Origin: Nitrososphaerota archaeon
Lineage (GTDB): Archaea > Thermoproteota > Nitrososphaeria > Nitrososphaerales > JACPRH01
Direction: 5' to 3'
Assembly: GCA_023379805.1 (NCBI GenBank)
Contig: JAMCPI010000013.1
Coordinates: 1-64,000, forward strand
DNA length: 64,000 nt
Shown: piece by piece, positions 44,387 to 52,860 of the stretch
Layout: each line of letters begins with the position of its first letter
Position numbering within the stretch: position 1 is the stretch's first letter
The notes under the pieces: model-generated
Told to the model about the DNA's origin: nothing
What the model saw: the letters and a program-made list of their open reading frames with translations, nothing else
Database searches by the model: none
Translations under genes and position numbers: made by a program

Positions 44387-45510
44387 GCGATTTCTCCATC
44401 TTCCTTAAACCCTTCGTGGACCCTTGGTATCAATCAATCGCTAATCCTAAACAAGCACAGGAGTCTTTACTACCGAGGCTTGTTCAAGGGTACGCGAAGA
44501 CCGAGTATGGCGAAAAGCACCGAGCCGGAGATGTCGCATCCATACAGGATTTTCAGGCCGCTTTCCCGATAACCAGCTACCGTGATATTGCACCCTATCT
44601 CGATGAAGTCCGGAACAACCGCTACTCAGCCCTTTTACCTGAGCCCGTTGTATGCTGGGTGATGACCAGAGGCACAACCGGTGCATCAAAGTTTATCCCA
44701 ACCACAGAAACCCATCTCTCACAGATACGATCGATAGGTGCTCGAGCAATAATCAACTTCGCGTTGAAAACAGGCAATTTCGAAGCTTTGCAGGGTGCGG
44801 TTCTGAACCTAAACTTCCCATCACAGGTAGGTTCGATGCAGACAAGCGGAGGCGAATCAACCTACGGTTACAGCTCCGGTACGTATGCGCGGCTAAACCC
44901 TGGGCTCGGCTCCGCTAGACTTGTCCCGAAGCAGGAGGAGATAGATGCTCTAGGCGGAGGGGTTACGAAGAAGGATTGGGAGAACCGGTTCGAGCTGGTG
45001 TACCAGAAGGCGAAGGACTCTGATATCAAGAGCGTAATGGGGGTAGCCCCTGTGATTACCTCATTCGCTCGATATGTGAAAAGAAGACATCACCAGCTGC
45101 CCAAGGATCTCTGGCGGCTTCAAAGTTTCTTCTGCACCAGCGTCGCGAAAATCCAGACCGATTATGCCCCTAGACTCCGGTATCTCTACGGCGAAGCCCC
45201 GATGGTGGAGATGTACACCGCGACTGAAGGCGTCTTCGCTCAACAGCTTGATGATAAGCCGTATGTCTCCCCCAACTACGACGCCTATCTCTTTGAAGTG
45301 AAAACTAGAAGCGGAGTCAAGATGCTTCATGAGATGAGGCCGGGTGAGTGGGGCAGAATCGTTATTTCATCAGTATTGTTCCCAAGGTACGATATCGGTG
45401 ACCTGGTCGAGTCGATGGGGAAAGGCTACTTCCGGATTTTCGGTCGAGCCAAGCGGCTAGTCATCCTTGAGCACATTCTATTCACCGTTGCAGCTGGAAG
45501 GTTTCCCTAA
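44383..45510 (+). CDS. GH3-family acyl-adenylating enzyme, short
   Basis: A 375-residue protein starting with TTG. It has the three adenylation motifs of the GH3 (auxin-responsive) family: RGTTGASKFIPTT (96-108), GEAPMVEMYTATEGVF and FPRYDIGDLV. The N-terminal PFVDPWYQSIANPKQAQESLLPRLV..KTEYGEKH is typical. GH3 enzymes adenylate an acid and join it to an amino acid. Usual length is 500-600; here the C-terminal subdomain that closes over the active site seems missing, the protein ending LVILEHILFTVAAGRFP. The gene may be truncated or a half-enzyme. Confidence 0.75.
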   Translation: MSDFSIFLKPFVDPWYQSIANPKQAQESLLPRLVQGYAKTEYGEKHRAGDVASIQDFQAAFPITSYRDIAPYLDEVRNNRYSALLPEPVVCWVMTRGTTGASKFIPTTETHLSQIRSIGARAIINFALKTGNFEALQGAVLNLNFPSQVGSMQTSGGESTYGYSSGTYARLNPGLGSARLVPKQEEIDALGGGVTKKDWENRFELVYQKAKDSDIKSVMGVAPVITSFARYVKRRHHQLPKDLWRLQSFFCTSVAKIQTDYAPRLRYLYGEAPMVEMYTATEGVFAQQLDDKPYVSPNYDAYLFEVKTRSGVKMLHEMRPGEWGRIVISSVLFPRYDIGDLVESMGKGYFRIFGRAKRLVILEHILFTVAAGRFP

Positions 45511-46064
45511 GGTCTCTGAGCCCGGCTTCGAGCCGTTAATCCTGAGATGATGACGACGGCGCCGATGATGATTAGGATAACGGGCCAAAAGTCTTGCCAA
45601 AAGTCTCTGACACCCATTAAAACGGTTAAGCCGATAACTATCATCACCGCACCTCCGATGAACGCGCCTGTAGGATTATACCGGTATTCTGAGTATCGAA
45701 TCAATCCGTTAACAATGATGATTACTCCCAGCCCTGTGAGGAAGTAAGCCCACCACACTGACCAAGATATTACACGGGTTTGAGCAAGGTAAAATGAGAT
45801 ACCTAGCCATATCAGGACAAGCCCTCCGGTGACTGCTCCTGTACGATCACCGCCTTTCTTCTCTGCCTTCTCATCTTTCTCTTCTTTCTCTCTCTTCTCA
45901 CCTTTCTCTTGCTTCTCTCCACGATACTCTCTACGAGGCGGTGGGGCGGCAGCGGCTGGCGGTATCGGTTGCGGAGCAACTGCTGCTCCGCAGCTAGGAC
46001 AAAACTTTGCATCTGTAGGGATAATAGCTCCACACTCTCTGCAACGCTTAGCCTCTTCGGACAT
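45507..46064 (-). CDS. Zinc-ribbon membrane protein
   Basis: A 185-residue protein with an N-terminal zinc ribbon (CRECGAIIPTDAKFCPSCGAAV), a Pro/Ala linker, a highly charged Lys/Glu stretch (about 45-72) and four membrane helices with conserved-looking WLGISFYLAQTRVISWSVWWAYFLTGLGVIII and DFWPVILIIIGAVVIISGL. The membrane part resembles the DUF5668/LiaF-type transmembrane region of envelope-stress proteins. Divergent from the adhesin-like gene at 46126, so the two may share regulation. Confidence 0.7.
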   Translation of the reverse strand: MSEEAKRCRECGAIIPTDAKFCPSCGAAVAPQPIPPAAAAPPPRREYRGEKQEKGEKREKEEKDEKAEKKGGDRTGAVTGGLVLIWLGISFYLAQTRVISWSVWWAYFLTGLGVIIIVNGLIRYSEYRYNPTGAFIGGAVMIVIGLTVLMGVRDFWQDFWPVILIIIGAVVIISGLTARSRAQRP

Positions 46065-46125
46065 TATAGGTAATGGATTTCGATACTCTAAAATAAATCT
46101 TTGCAGATCACCTAATACGTCGCGT

Positions 46126-47118
46126 ATGAGTTACTACTTTTCGCCGCTTAGGTTGATCGCCGGCGTTGTCTTCATCTTAGCCGGGGTATTCGCTTACTAC
46201 GGTTTCAGAACTATTTTCGCCTTACCTGTTGTTCTGATAGTAGCTGGAGGTGCGCTCGTTCTCGTTGTGTTAACTAAGCACAGACCCGGCGGCGGAGACA
46301 TTGCGCTACTAGTATTTGCTCTACTGGTCTTCGGCGTAGTCACCTCTGGTCCAATCTCAACTTTGCCACAGGAGACGGTAACCTACTCAGCTTCACGGAG
46401 CCAAGTCAATGTCAATCAAGTGGCTTTGAAGGCGGATGCTAGCTTCGGAGGGGTTAGAATATTATTCTCGGATAATGAAAGCTTAGCTTACCGTGTAGAA
46501 TTTTCTAGATCAACTGCGTTTCCTTTCTTCCGAGGAAACGAACCTGGTTTCAGCTTCAGCAACCAGACTAAGGGCGGCACTCTTATGCTGAACGTAAGCT
46601 CCACTGATGCGGAAATCTATGTGATCTTGGGCCCGCACTACACCACCAGCATAGATGCATCAACAGGCACGGGGAGCATCAGTTTAACGGCGCCTAGAAC
46701 CGAGCGTATAGAGAATGTTGTTCTTAAAACCGGTACTGGAAGTATCAACGCAAACATGGCTGCTCAAGGCATCAAACTGCTCTCCTTAAGCGCTGGTACA
46801 GGTAGCGTCCATCTGAAGTCCGGTTATTTAGCCGCGTCTGGAACAGATGTTCCATTCGCCGTTTCAACAGGAACCGGCAGCGTGAGCGTTGACGTGAACA
46901 TCCCTCGCTCAACCTCCGCGGCTTTAACGGCCACCACAGATCTTGGAACTGTAAGTCACAGCCTCCAAGGCTTCACCATCGCGCATAGCAGCAACAACCG
47001 GCTGGATGCAACCACTGAAGACACAACTAGGCAGGAGAACTCCTTCAGAATCAGAATCTCCACAGGAACCGGATCTATCGATCTCAAAGCGGCGCGGTTA
47101 GCTCAGACACAGCTTTAG
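46126..47118 (+). CDS. DUF4097-like membrane-anchored beta-solenoid protein
   Basis: The open frame begins at 45829, but its first part is antisense to the neighbouring gene; the ATG at 46126 (MSYYFSPLRLIAGVVFILAG) is the credible start, with a TATA-like CTAAAATAAA about 32 bases upstream. There are two to three N-terminal membrane helices. The exterior part contains repeats with the core GTGS (IDASTGTGSISLTAP, LKTGTGSINANM, LSAGTGSVHLKS, VSTGTGSVSVDV, ISTGTGSIDLKA), forming a beta-solenoid like DUF4097 adhesin-type domains. Length 330. Role unknown, probably envelope. Confidence 0.75.
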   Translation: MSYYFSPLRLIAGVVFILAGVFAYYGFRTIFALPVVLIVAGGALVLVVLTKHRPGGGDIALLVFALLVFGVVTSGPISTLPQETVTYSASRSQVNVNQVALKADASFGGVRILFSDNESLAYRVEFSRSTAFPFFRGNEPGFSFSNQTKGGTLMLNVSSTDAEIYVILGPHYTTSIDASTGTGSISLTAPRTERIENVVLKTGTGSINANMAAQGIKLLSLSAGTGSVHLKSGYLAASGTDVPFAVSTGTGSVSVDVNIPRSTSAALTATTDLGTVSHSLQGFTIAHSSNNRLDATTEDTTRQENSFRIRISTGTGSIDLKAARLAQTQL

Positions 47119-47126
47119 ATAGCCAG

Positions 47127-48299
47127 CTAATTCGCTCGAACTCTGCTGGGTGAAAGCGGTGAGATGCGTCTCAGCTGCTTCACAATACGGGGCAGAACCT
47201 TGAGAACGTAATCCACATCCTCATCTGTGTTATACTTGCCTAGAGAGAGCCTAAGGCTTCCCTTAGCGTCAACAGGATTTACTCCGATTGCTTTGAGAAC
47301 GTGGCTCGCCTCCTCAGATCGAGAGGAGCAGGCAGATCCGCTTGAAGCCGCAATCCCTTCAGTGTCAAGCTGAAGAACGAGCGACTCGCCCTCCACATAT
47401 TTGAAGCAGATGTTAACGTTGTTGGGGAGCCGTTTCACCGGATGACCATTAAGCCGCGTATCCTCAATCTCAAGAATACCCTTGATCAACCGGTCGCGTA
47501 GCCTACTCAGCCTCTCCGCTTCCTCAGCCATCTCCGCGGCACGTAGCTCAACAGCCTTAGCGAAGCCGACGATGCTTGGAACATTATGGGTTCCAGCTCT
47601 CAGGCCAAACTCATGCTCGCCACCGTGAAGCAGCGGATCCAACTCCACCCCGCGACGAATGAATAATGCTCCGACACCCTTGGGACCATAAAGCTTGTGA
47701 GCATTCACAGTCATCAAATCAATGTTCATCGACTTCACGTCAACCGGGATCTTACCGAAAGTTTGAGCAGCATCAGTGTGGAAGAGAACGCCGTGTTCAC
47801 GGCATAAACTGCCTATCTTGTCTATCGGCTGAATTGTGCCAATCTCATTGCTTCCATGAATCACAGATACCAGTGTGACACCGTTTCGAAGCGCTTCTTC
47901 AAGCCTCTCCATGTCTAGGCTACCTGAATTGTCAACCGGGAGATAGGTGACCCTGTAGCCCTTTTCCTCTAACCATTTAGTTGCCTTCAAAACACAGCTA
48001 TGCTCAATCGTCGAAATAGCTATGTGAGTCCTCTCTTTTCCCTCATGGAAGGCATGTCCCTTTACAACCATGTTGTTAGCTTCAGTCGCATTGCCTGTGA
48101 ATATCACCTCGTTGAAATCGGCGTTCATCGCCTCAGCTAACTTCTTCCTCGACTCCTCAACGGCGCCGCGTGCCTCAAGCCCGAATGTGTTAACGGACTC
48201 AGCGTTACCGTAGACCTGTGTAAAATATGGCTTCATCACCTCAAATACTCGGGGGTCCAGCGGCGTAGTAGCCGCATAATCCATGTAGACCTTCCTCAC
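47127..48299 (-). CDS. iscS: Cysteine desulfurase (IscS/NifS)
   Basis: A 390-residue class V PLP enzyme starting with GTG. DYAATTPLDP begins it; FHTDAAQT (173-180) binds the PLP ring, NAHKLYGPKG carries the Schiff-base Lys (K202) and SGSACSSRSEE the persulfide Cys (C324). It removes sulfur from cysteine for Fe-S clusters or tRNA thiolation. No IscU or Fe-S assembly partner is adjacent. Confidence 0.92.
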   Translation of the reverse strand: MRKVYMDYAATTPLDPRVFEVMKPYFTQVYGNAESVNTFGLEARGAVEESRKKLAEAMNADFNEVIFTGNATEANNMVVKGHAFHEGKERTHIAISTIEHSCVLKATKWLEEKGYRVTYLPVDNSGSLDMERLEEALRNGVTLVSVIHGSNEIGTIQPIDKIGSLCREHGVLFHTDAAQTFGKIPVDVKSMNIDLMTVNAHKLYGPKGVGALFIRRGVELDPLLHGGEHEFGLRAGTHNVPSIVGFAKAVELRAAEMAEEAERLSRLRDRLIKGILEIEDTRLNGHPVKRLPNNVNICFKYVEGESLVLQLDTEGIAASSGSACSSRSEEASHVLKAIGVNPVDAKGSLRLSLGKYNTDEDVDYVLKVLPRIVKQLRRISPLSPSRVRAN

Positions 48300-48479
48300 T
48301 TACTGTACTGCTCCATATCACGGTGATCCAGTTTCATATTATAACTTGCCGATCACTAATCTACCAGTCAAACCTGCCTTGCTCGGTTAAACACATACGA
48401 AAAGTTGATTGAAACATTGAATGTGCAGTCACAGTTAAGACTTATTTGGGTCAGTGTAGCAAACGTCACGGTTTGTTTG

Positions 48480-49148
48480 GTGGACGCTAAAACTTTCGTC
48501 GCCGTAATTGTTGTGGCTGTTTTGGCCGCGGCAATCGGCTATAGTACGGGGCTTACATCAACTGGTGGATCGCAAGTAGCCGCCACGACTACAAGCACAG
48601 TTACCACTACTGTGCCAGGCGGCGCAGGCGCATCAGTTATCGAGACCACGACGGTCACAAAGAACACTACAGCTACAGTAACGGTGACCAGTAAAACAGT
48701 TCTCGGGATTAATCCTTGGGAGGTCTACTTCTCCCCGGGCGGCGGAGCAGCCAACCACCTGATCTACTGGATTGATCGGAGCAACAAATCGGTCTGCGCC
48801 ATGATTTACAGCTTCACGAATGATGACGTAGCTGCTGCGTTCATCCGCGCTAAACAGAGAGGCGTTGCCATCAAAATCTCGATGGATAAGCAGGAGCACA
48901 CAGTTAAAGGCAGCGAGTATCAGACCCTTCTAAACAGCAGTATTCCAATACGGGTGGATGAGCGGAGCGGTCTCATGCATAACAAGGTCGCGGTCATCGA
49001 TGGAAAAATCGTGATCACCGGTTCTTACAACTGGAGCAACGCTGCAGAGGAGCGCAACCGCGAGAACCTCATAATCATACAAGATCCAGCGTTAGCCGCC
49101 ACTTATCAAAACAACTGCGAAGCAGTCTGGAACGCCTCTACCCCATAA
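48480..49148 (+). CDS. Membrane-anchored PLD-family nuclease
   Basis: The frame is open from a TTG at 48405, but a GTG at 48480 gives MDAKTFVAVIVVAVLAAAIGYSTG, a clean signal-anchor, and is preferred. A Thr/Val-rich linker follows, then one phospholipase D domain with HKD motif MHNKVAVIDGKIVITGSYNWS (H167, K169, D174 from the GTG). A single HKD domain of this size resembles the Nuc endonuclease, which dimerises. It should cut nucleic acid outside the membrane. Confidence 0.82.
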   Translation: MDAKTFVAVIVVAVLAAAIGYSTGLTSTGGSQVAATTTSTVTTTVPGGAGASVIETTTVTKNTTATVTVTSKTVLGINPWEVYFSPGGGAANHLIYWIDRSNKSVCAMIYSFTNDDVAAAFIRAKQRGVAIKISMDKQEHTVKGSEYQTLLNSSIPIRVDERSGLMHNKVAVIDGKIVITGSYNWSNAAEERNRENLIIIQDPALAATYQNNCEAVWNASTP

Positions 49149-49214
49149 ACAACCAACCTAAATTAGCTGAGCAAGCCTTAACTTTTCCTAGTATACCGTC
49201 AACTCCGAAGGACA

Positions 49215-49706
49215 ATGAATCACATCCACCGCAACTATCCTGCAACTAAGAGCGTTGGCGTCTACACCCTTGTTCTTCAAGTCAAGAGGCATCTCTCCTT
49301 AAGCATCGGATCCCTAGGCCGAGTAAACTTGGTTGCTGGTCGGTACCTCTACACTGGATCAGCATTGGGCCCAGGCGGGCTTGATAGTCGGCTTGCCCGA
49401 CACCTCAGGAAGGAGAAGCGGGTCTTCTGGCATATTGATTATCTCACTGTTGATCCGTGTGTAGATGTATCTGCGCTAGTTAGATCTGATTGCATTACTA
49501 GGGCTGAGTGCCGTGTGAATAAGATGCTGCAGTCTCGGCTCGCTGCAGAGTGCACTGTTCCCGGGTTCGGTTCTAGTGACTGCGGTGAATGCCTAAGTCA
49601 TCTTCTCTTGGCTAAAGATTCCGAATTTGGTGCTTTGACTAAAAAGATAATGGATGTGTATTCAGAGGTTGGTTTGAACCCTAGCCGCAAGGTCTTTTCA
49701 AACTAG
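49215..49706 (+). CDS. DUF123 GIY-YIG-type protein
   Basis: A 163-residue protein. VGVYTLVLQVKR..LSIGSLGRVNLVAGRYLYTGSALGPGGLDSRLARHLRKEKRVFWHIDYLT matches the DUF123 branch of the GIY-YIG nuclease superfamily. Several Cys (CITRAEC, CTVPGFGSSDCGEC) in the second half are typical of it and may bind metal. Likely a small DNA-processing enzyme; substrate unknown. Confidence 0.8.
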   Translation: MNHIHRNYPATKSVGVYTLVLQVKRHLSLSIGSLGRVNLVAGRYLYTGSALGPGGLDSRLARHLRKEKRVFWHIDYLTVDPCVDVSALVRSDCITRAECRVNKMLQSRLAAECTVPGFGSSDCGECLSHLLLAKDSEFGALTKKIMDVYSEVGLNPSRKVFSN

Positions 49707-49741
49707 CTGGTTCGTTTAAATATGTCGTTTGTACTATGCGG

Positions 49742-50236
49742 TTAGGCTTTGCGGGCTCTTATGCTGTCAGCCCATTCTAGTAGCGGTACGTCGGCTTTTC
49801 TTGCTGATACTAGGCTCTTGGATATTGTTTTCAGTTCTGCGGGTGAGAGGCGCTCCATCAGGATTTCTAATCCGCTGCAGGTGATGGGGTGCGGCATAAT
49901 CTCGTTTTGGATGATTTTGATGAGTTGCTGTACATCTTTATCGGTTAATGAGCCTTTTCCTAGTGTTTCGGCTACCTTTTTCGCGGCATTGATTACAGAG
50001 TCATGTTCTGTTAGAAGCTTTTCGTAGTACTGGTCGCCGAAGAACTTTTTCAGCTCAGGATACATTGTTTCTTCTTCTGCGCGGAAGTGAGGACCACCTA
50101 TTTTATCGAGGTTGATGAGTAGTTCAAAGGCTTTCGTGACATCCTTCTTTTTGATTGTGTCCACCATTTCAAGCAGGGTGTCTCGGACTATTTTGTGGTC
50201 ATCGCTCATCGCCTTTATCGCGTCTAACTCGGTCAT
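49742..50236 (-). CDS. Hemerythrin-like HHE-domain protein
   Basis: A 164-residue four-helix protein with di-iron ligand candidates H14 (SDDHKIVRDTLLEM), H50 and E54 (GGPHFRAEEETMYPEL), H78 (LTEHDSVI) and H116 (MPHPITC). HHE proteins bind O2 or sense/repair oxidative and nitrosative stress. Divergent from the SCP2 gene with mirrored TATA boxes. Confidence 0.85.
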   Translation of the reverse strand: MTELDAIKAMSDDHKIVRDTLLEMVDTIKKKDVTKAFELLINLDKIGGPHFRAEEETMYPELKKFFGDQYYEKLLTEHDSVINAAKKVAETLGKGSLTDKDVQQLIKIIQNEIMPHPITCSGLEILMERLSPAELKTISKSLVSARKADVPLLEWADSIRARKA

Positions 50237-50358
50237 CGGGTTACCACGCTCTACATAATAAAACGCTGTTATATAACTATAATTATTATTTAGAATAGTT
50301 CATACAGCTGAAACAACCATTATATAACGCAGTTATAGCTATAAAAAGCGGGGAACCA
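50237..50358. promoter_or_regulatory. Mirrored divergent promoter, hemerythrin / SCP2
   Basis: TTATATAAC occurs at 50269-50277 and 50320-50328. The first is about 32 bases before the hemerythrin ATG on the minus strand, where it reads as the palindrome GTTATATAAC; the second is about 31 bases before the SCP2 ATG. The flanks are partly mirrored (CTG next to TTATATAA), suggesting shared control. Confidence 0.55.
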
Positions 50359-50838
50359 ATGGATCTATCAACATCATCCTCCTGCCTATTCCTCTCAGAG
50401 GAATGGGTGCGAAGAATGGGCGCGGCCATCGAAAAGGCCAAGGCAACAGACCCTGAAGTCAAGTCTCTAGCATCAGAGTTCAGCCTAAGCGTCGCCTATG
50501 TGATTAGCAATCTACCTAAGCGACTGCAGCAGATATACGGTAGCGAGCAGGTAGCCATCTACGTCGAGCTGGACGAAGGAGTGTTGAAACGCTTCAGCGC
50601 AGGAAAAACCGTACCTAATGGGAAAGATCCAGACTTCACAGTCGAAAGTGTTTACGGTACCGCTAAGAGCATATTTTTAGGAGAAATGAACCTCGCATCA
50701 GCATTCGTTAGACGCGCCTTCAAGGTTAAACCCTTCACGCGTATCTACGCTAATCCGTCCTTCTCCGCTAAATCCCTGACAACCTTCAATGTCCTCCTGA
50801 AGGTTATGCACAAAGTCGAAACCGAATTCCCAGAATAA
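50359..50838 (+). CDS. SCP2 sterol/lipid-carrier domain protein
   Basis: A 159-residue protein with an SCP2-type pattern: YVELDEGVLKRFSAGKTVPNGKDPDFTVESVYGTAKSIFLGEMNLASAFVRRAFKVKPFTRIY, ending KSLTTFNVLLKVMHKV. SCP2 domains bind lipids or acyl-CoA. Cytosolic. The downstream aldo/keto reductase gene starts 57 bases later and may be cotranscribed. Confidence 0.7.
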   Translation: MDLSTSSSCLFLSEEWVRRMGAAIEKAKATDPEVKSLASEFSLSVAYVISNLPKRLQQIYGSEQVAIYVELDEGVLKRFSAGKTVPNGKDPDFTVESVYGTAKSIFLGEMNLASAFVRRAFKVKPFTRIYANPSFSAKSLTTFNVLLKVMHKVETEFPE

Positions 50839-50894
50839 GTAGCTGCACTCTGCTCTCGTCAAAGGATTTATTCAGCGGACTCGGAATTCACGGT

Positions 50895-51698
50895 GTGGAG
50901 TATAAGGAACTAGGCCGAACCGGGGTGCAGGTTCCAGTTCTAGGTCAAGGCACCTACGGATATGGTTTTAGCTTCGGCAGATCATTCTCTAACGGCGTAG
51001 CAGCGCTTAGACGCGGGATAGATCTCGGTATGACTCTCATCGACACCGCCGAGTCTTATGGGGCGGGACGTTCCGAGGAGATCGTCGGCGAAGCTATCAA
51101 GGGTCAACGAGACCGAGTCTTCCTAGCCACAAAGGTTAGCCCAGAGAACCTGTCCTACGAACGACTGCTACGCTCAGCCGAGAAAAGTCTCCAGCGGCTA
51201 GGCACAAAATTTCTTGATCTCTACCAAATCCACTCCCCGAACCCTTGGGTACCTATTCAGGATACTATGGGAGCGATGGAGCATCTGGTCAGCGAAGGCA
51301 AGATCCGGTATGTAGGTGTTAGCAACTTTTCTGTAAAGGAAACCCGTGAAGCGCAGCAAGCATTGTCTGAAACTAAATTGGCTTCGAACCAGGTTGAGTA
51401 TAGCCTCGTGGAGCGAAGTATAGAGCAGGGTCTTCTGCAGTACTGTCAGCGGGAGAAGATAACTGTCATAGCCTATACGCCGATAGCTAGAGGTTACATC
51501 ATGCAAGGCGAACTCGGGCAGAGGCCGCGTGAGATCGGAGGCAGGTACGGTAAATCGCCGATGCAGGTCGCGTTGAATTGGCTCATTTCTAAGAAGGGTG
51601 TTATAGCTATTCCCAAGGCTGTTCGCATAGAGCATGTTGAGGAGAATGTTGGGGCAGTTGGGTGGCATCTTGACGAGGAGATTGAACTGCCGGTGTAG
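50895..51698 (+). CDS. Aldo/keto reductase
   Basis: A 267-residue NAD(P)H-dependent oxidoreductase starting with GTG. The catalytic tetrad is visible: D50, Y55 (IDTAESYG), K80 (LATKV) and H113 (LYQIHSPN). VGVSNFSV and the C-terminal VALNWLISKKGVIAIPKA complete the TIM-barrel signatures. Substrate unknown. Confidence 0.9.
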   Translation: MEYKELGRTGVQVPVLGQGTYGYGFSFGRSFSNGVAALRRGIDLGMTLIDTAESYGAGRSEEIVGEAIKGQRDRVFLATKVSPENLSYERLLRSAEKSLQRLGTKFLDLYQIHSPNPWVPIQDTMGAMEHLVSEGKIRYVGVSNFSVKETREAQQALSETKLASNQVEYSLVERSIEQGLLQYCQREKITVIAYTPIARGYIMQGELGQRPREIGGRYGKSPMQVALNWLISKKGVIAIPKAVRIEHVEENVGAVGWHLDEEIELPV

Positions 51699-51922
51699 TC
51701 CGAGCCTAAATCTAACTGATCTTTGAAATTGTCAGGAGCCCTTTAGCTCGATATTAGGTTGGTGTAGGTTTGTGCGGGAACAGGCTGATTCAGCAATATA
51801 TTATTTTTTGATTAAACTTATGTAAAAGTTAACACTTTATATGTTATGTAACACGACCATATGAATCATTTTATTTAACGGAGTTCTTTTAAGGAACTTT
51901 TCCTATCTATACGGCGAACAAG

Positions 51923-52741
51923 ATGAATCTAACACTGAAGACGAGCACCGCTACCCTAGCAGCGCTTCTCATGCTGTCTACATTGACCGCTTGGGGTTTA
52001 GCACCAGGCGCCCCTAGCATCTTTATCCAGGTTTCACCAGAATCAAAGACCATACCTCCAGGCGGATCGGGTAACATCACAGTCAGCGTTACCCCGCAGG
52101 AAGGTTTCGAAGGTGACGTCAGGCTAAACGTTACTACCCCTCCAACCGGTATAGATGTGACATTCAGCCCGAACCCCTTGAAGCTTCAAGCATTCACTAC
52201 AGCCAACTCATCAATGAAGGTGTCAGTGGGCTCTAACGTACCGACTGGCACCGTTACATTGAAGATTGTTGCTGTAGGCGTCGCTAACGCTAAGGTTAAC
52301 AAAACAGCAAATGTGACGATAGTTGTCGGCGGTACCACAACCAGCACAACTACTTCAACGAACACTACAACTACAACATCCACAAACACAACATCAACCA
52401 CAACAAATAGTACGACGACATCAAAAACTAACACTACGAGTACGCTTACAAACACAACTAGTACAACCACCACATCAACAACTAACACTACACTCACGAC
52501 AAGTAGCACTAGCAACACAACCAGCACTACAACGAACAGCACTTCTACAACCCGCAATACGACGACAACAACTTCTCCGTTTTACACGTCAAACACCACA
52601 AGCACCATCAGTAATACTACATCGACTACTGCAGCGGGTGGAGTAGCTGGGTTATCGGCGGAGTTAACTTACGCAGCGATAGGCATTATCGTAATCATCA
52701 TTATCGCCGCGATAGCCATTGCCGCCAGTAGGCGGAGATAA
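51923..52741 (+). CDS. Thr-rich surface protein with Ig-like domain and C-terminal anchor
   Basis: A 272-residue exported protein: signal peptide 1-30, an Ig-like/CARDB-like beta domain (about 31-135; IQVSPESKTIPPGGSGNITVSVTP..GFEGDVRLNVT), then 90 residues almost wholly Thr/Ser/Asn with many N-x-T sequons, then a helix and RRR. The stalk is probably densely glycosylated. The anchor AELTYAAIGI resembles AEITYAAIAV in the PQQ-type dehydrogenase. The upstream 220 bases are AT-rich; TATA-like TTTTATTTAA lies near 51868. Confidence 0.8.
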   Translation: MNLTLKTSTATLAALLMLSTLTAWGLAPGAPSIFIQVSPESKTIPPGGSGNITVSVTPQEGFEGDVRLNVTTPPTGIDVTFSPNPLKLQAFTTANSSMKVSVGSNVPTGTVTLKIVAVGVANAKVNKTANVTIVVGGTTTSTTTSTNTTTTTSTNTTSTTTNSTTTSKTNTTSTLTNTTSTTTTSTTNTTLTTSSTSNTTSTTTNSTSTTRNTTTTTSPFYTSNTTSTISNTTSTTAAGGVAGLSAELTYAAIGIIVIIIIAAIAIAASRRR

Positions 52742-52860
52742 CCAGCAAACCCCCCCTTCTTTTTTACCGGTTAATTAGAAGTTTCTGCCAGATCGATTAA
52801 GTAAGGGATTAAAACGTCGGTTATGTTTGAGATTGGTAGTAGCAGGTTAGCAGTAACTCT

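Noticed and set aside
45829..46125. Upstream part of the open frame leading into the DUF4097-like protein
   Set aside because: This stretch is antisense to the Lys/Glu linker and zinc ribbon of the neighbouring gene and is Ser/Phe-rich low complexity; the ATG at 46126 is the credible start.
52186..52557. Long Val-rich minus-strand ORF
   Set aside because: It is the antisense of the Thr-rich stalk of the surface protein; repetitive Thr codons create long open frames on the other strand. The same applies at 13930-14160 and 36274-36468.
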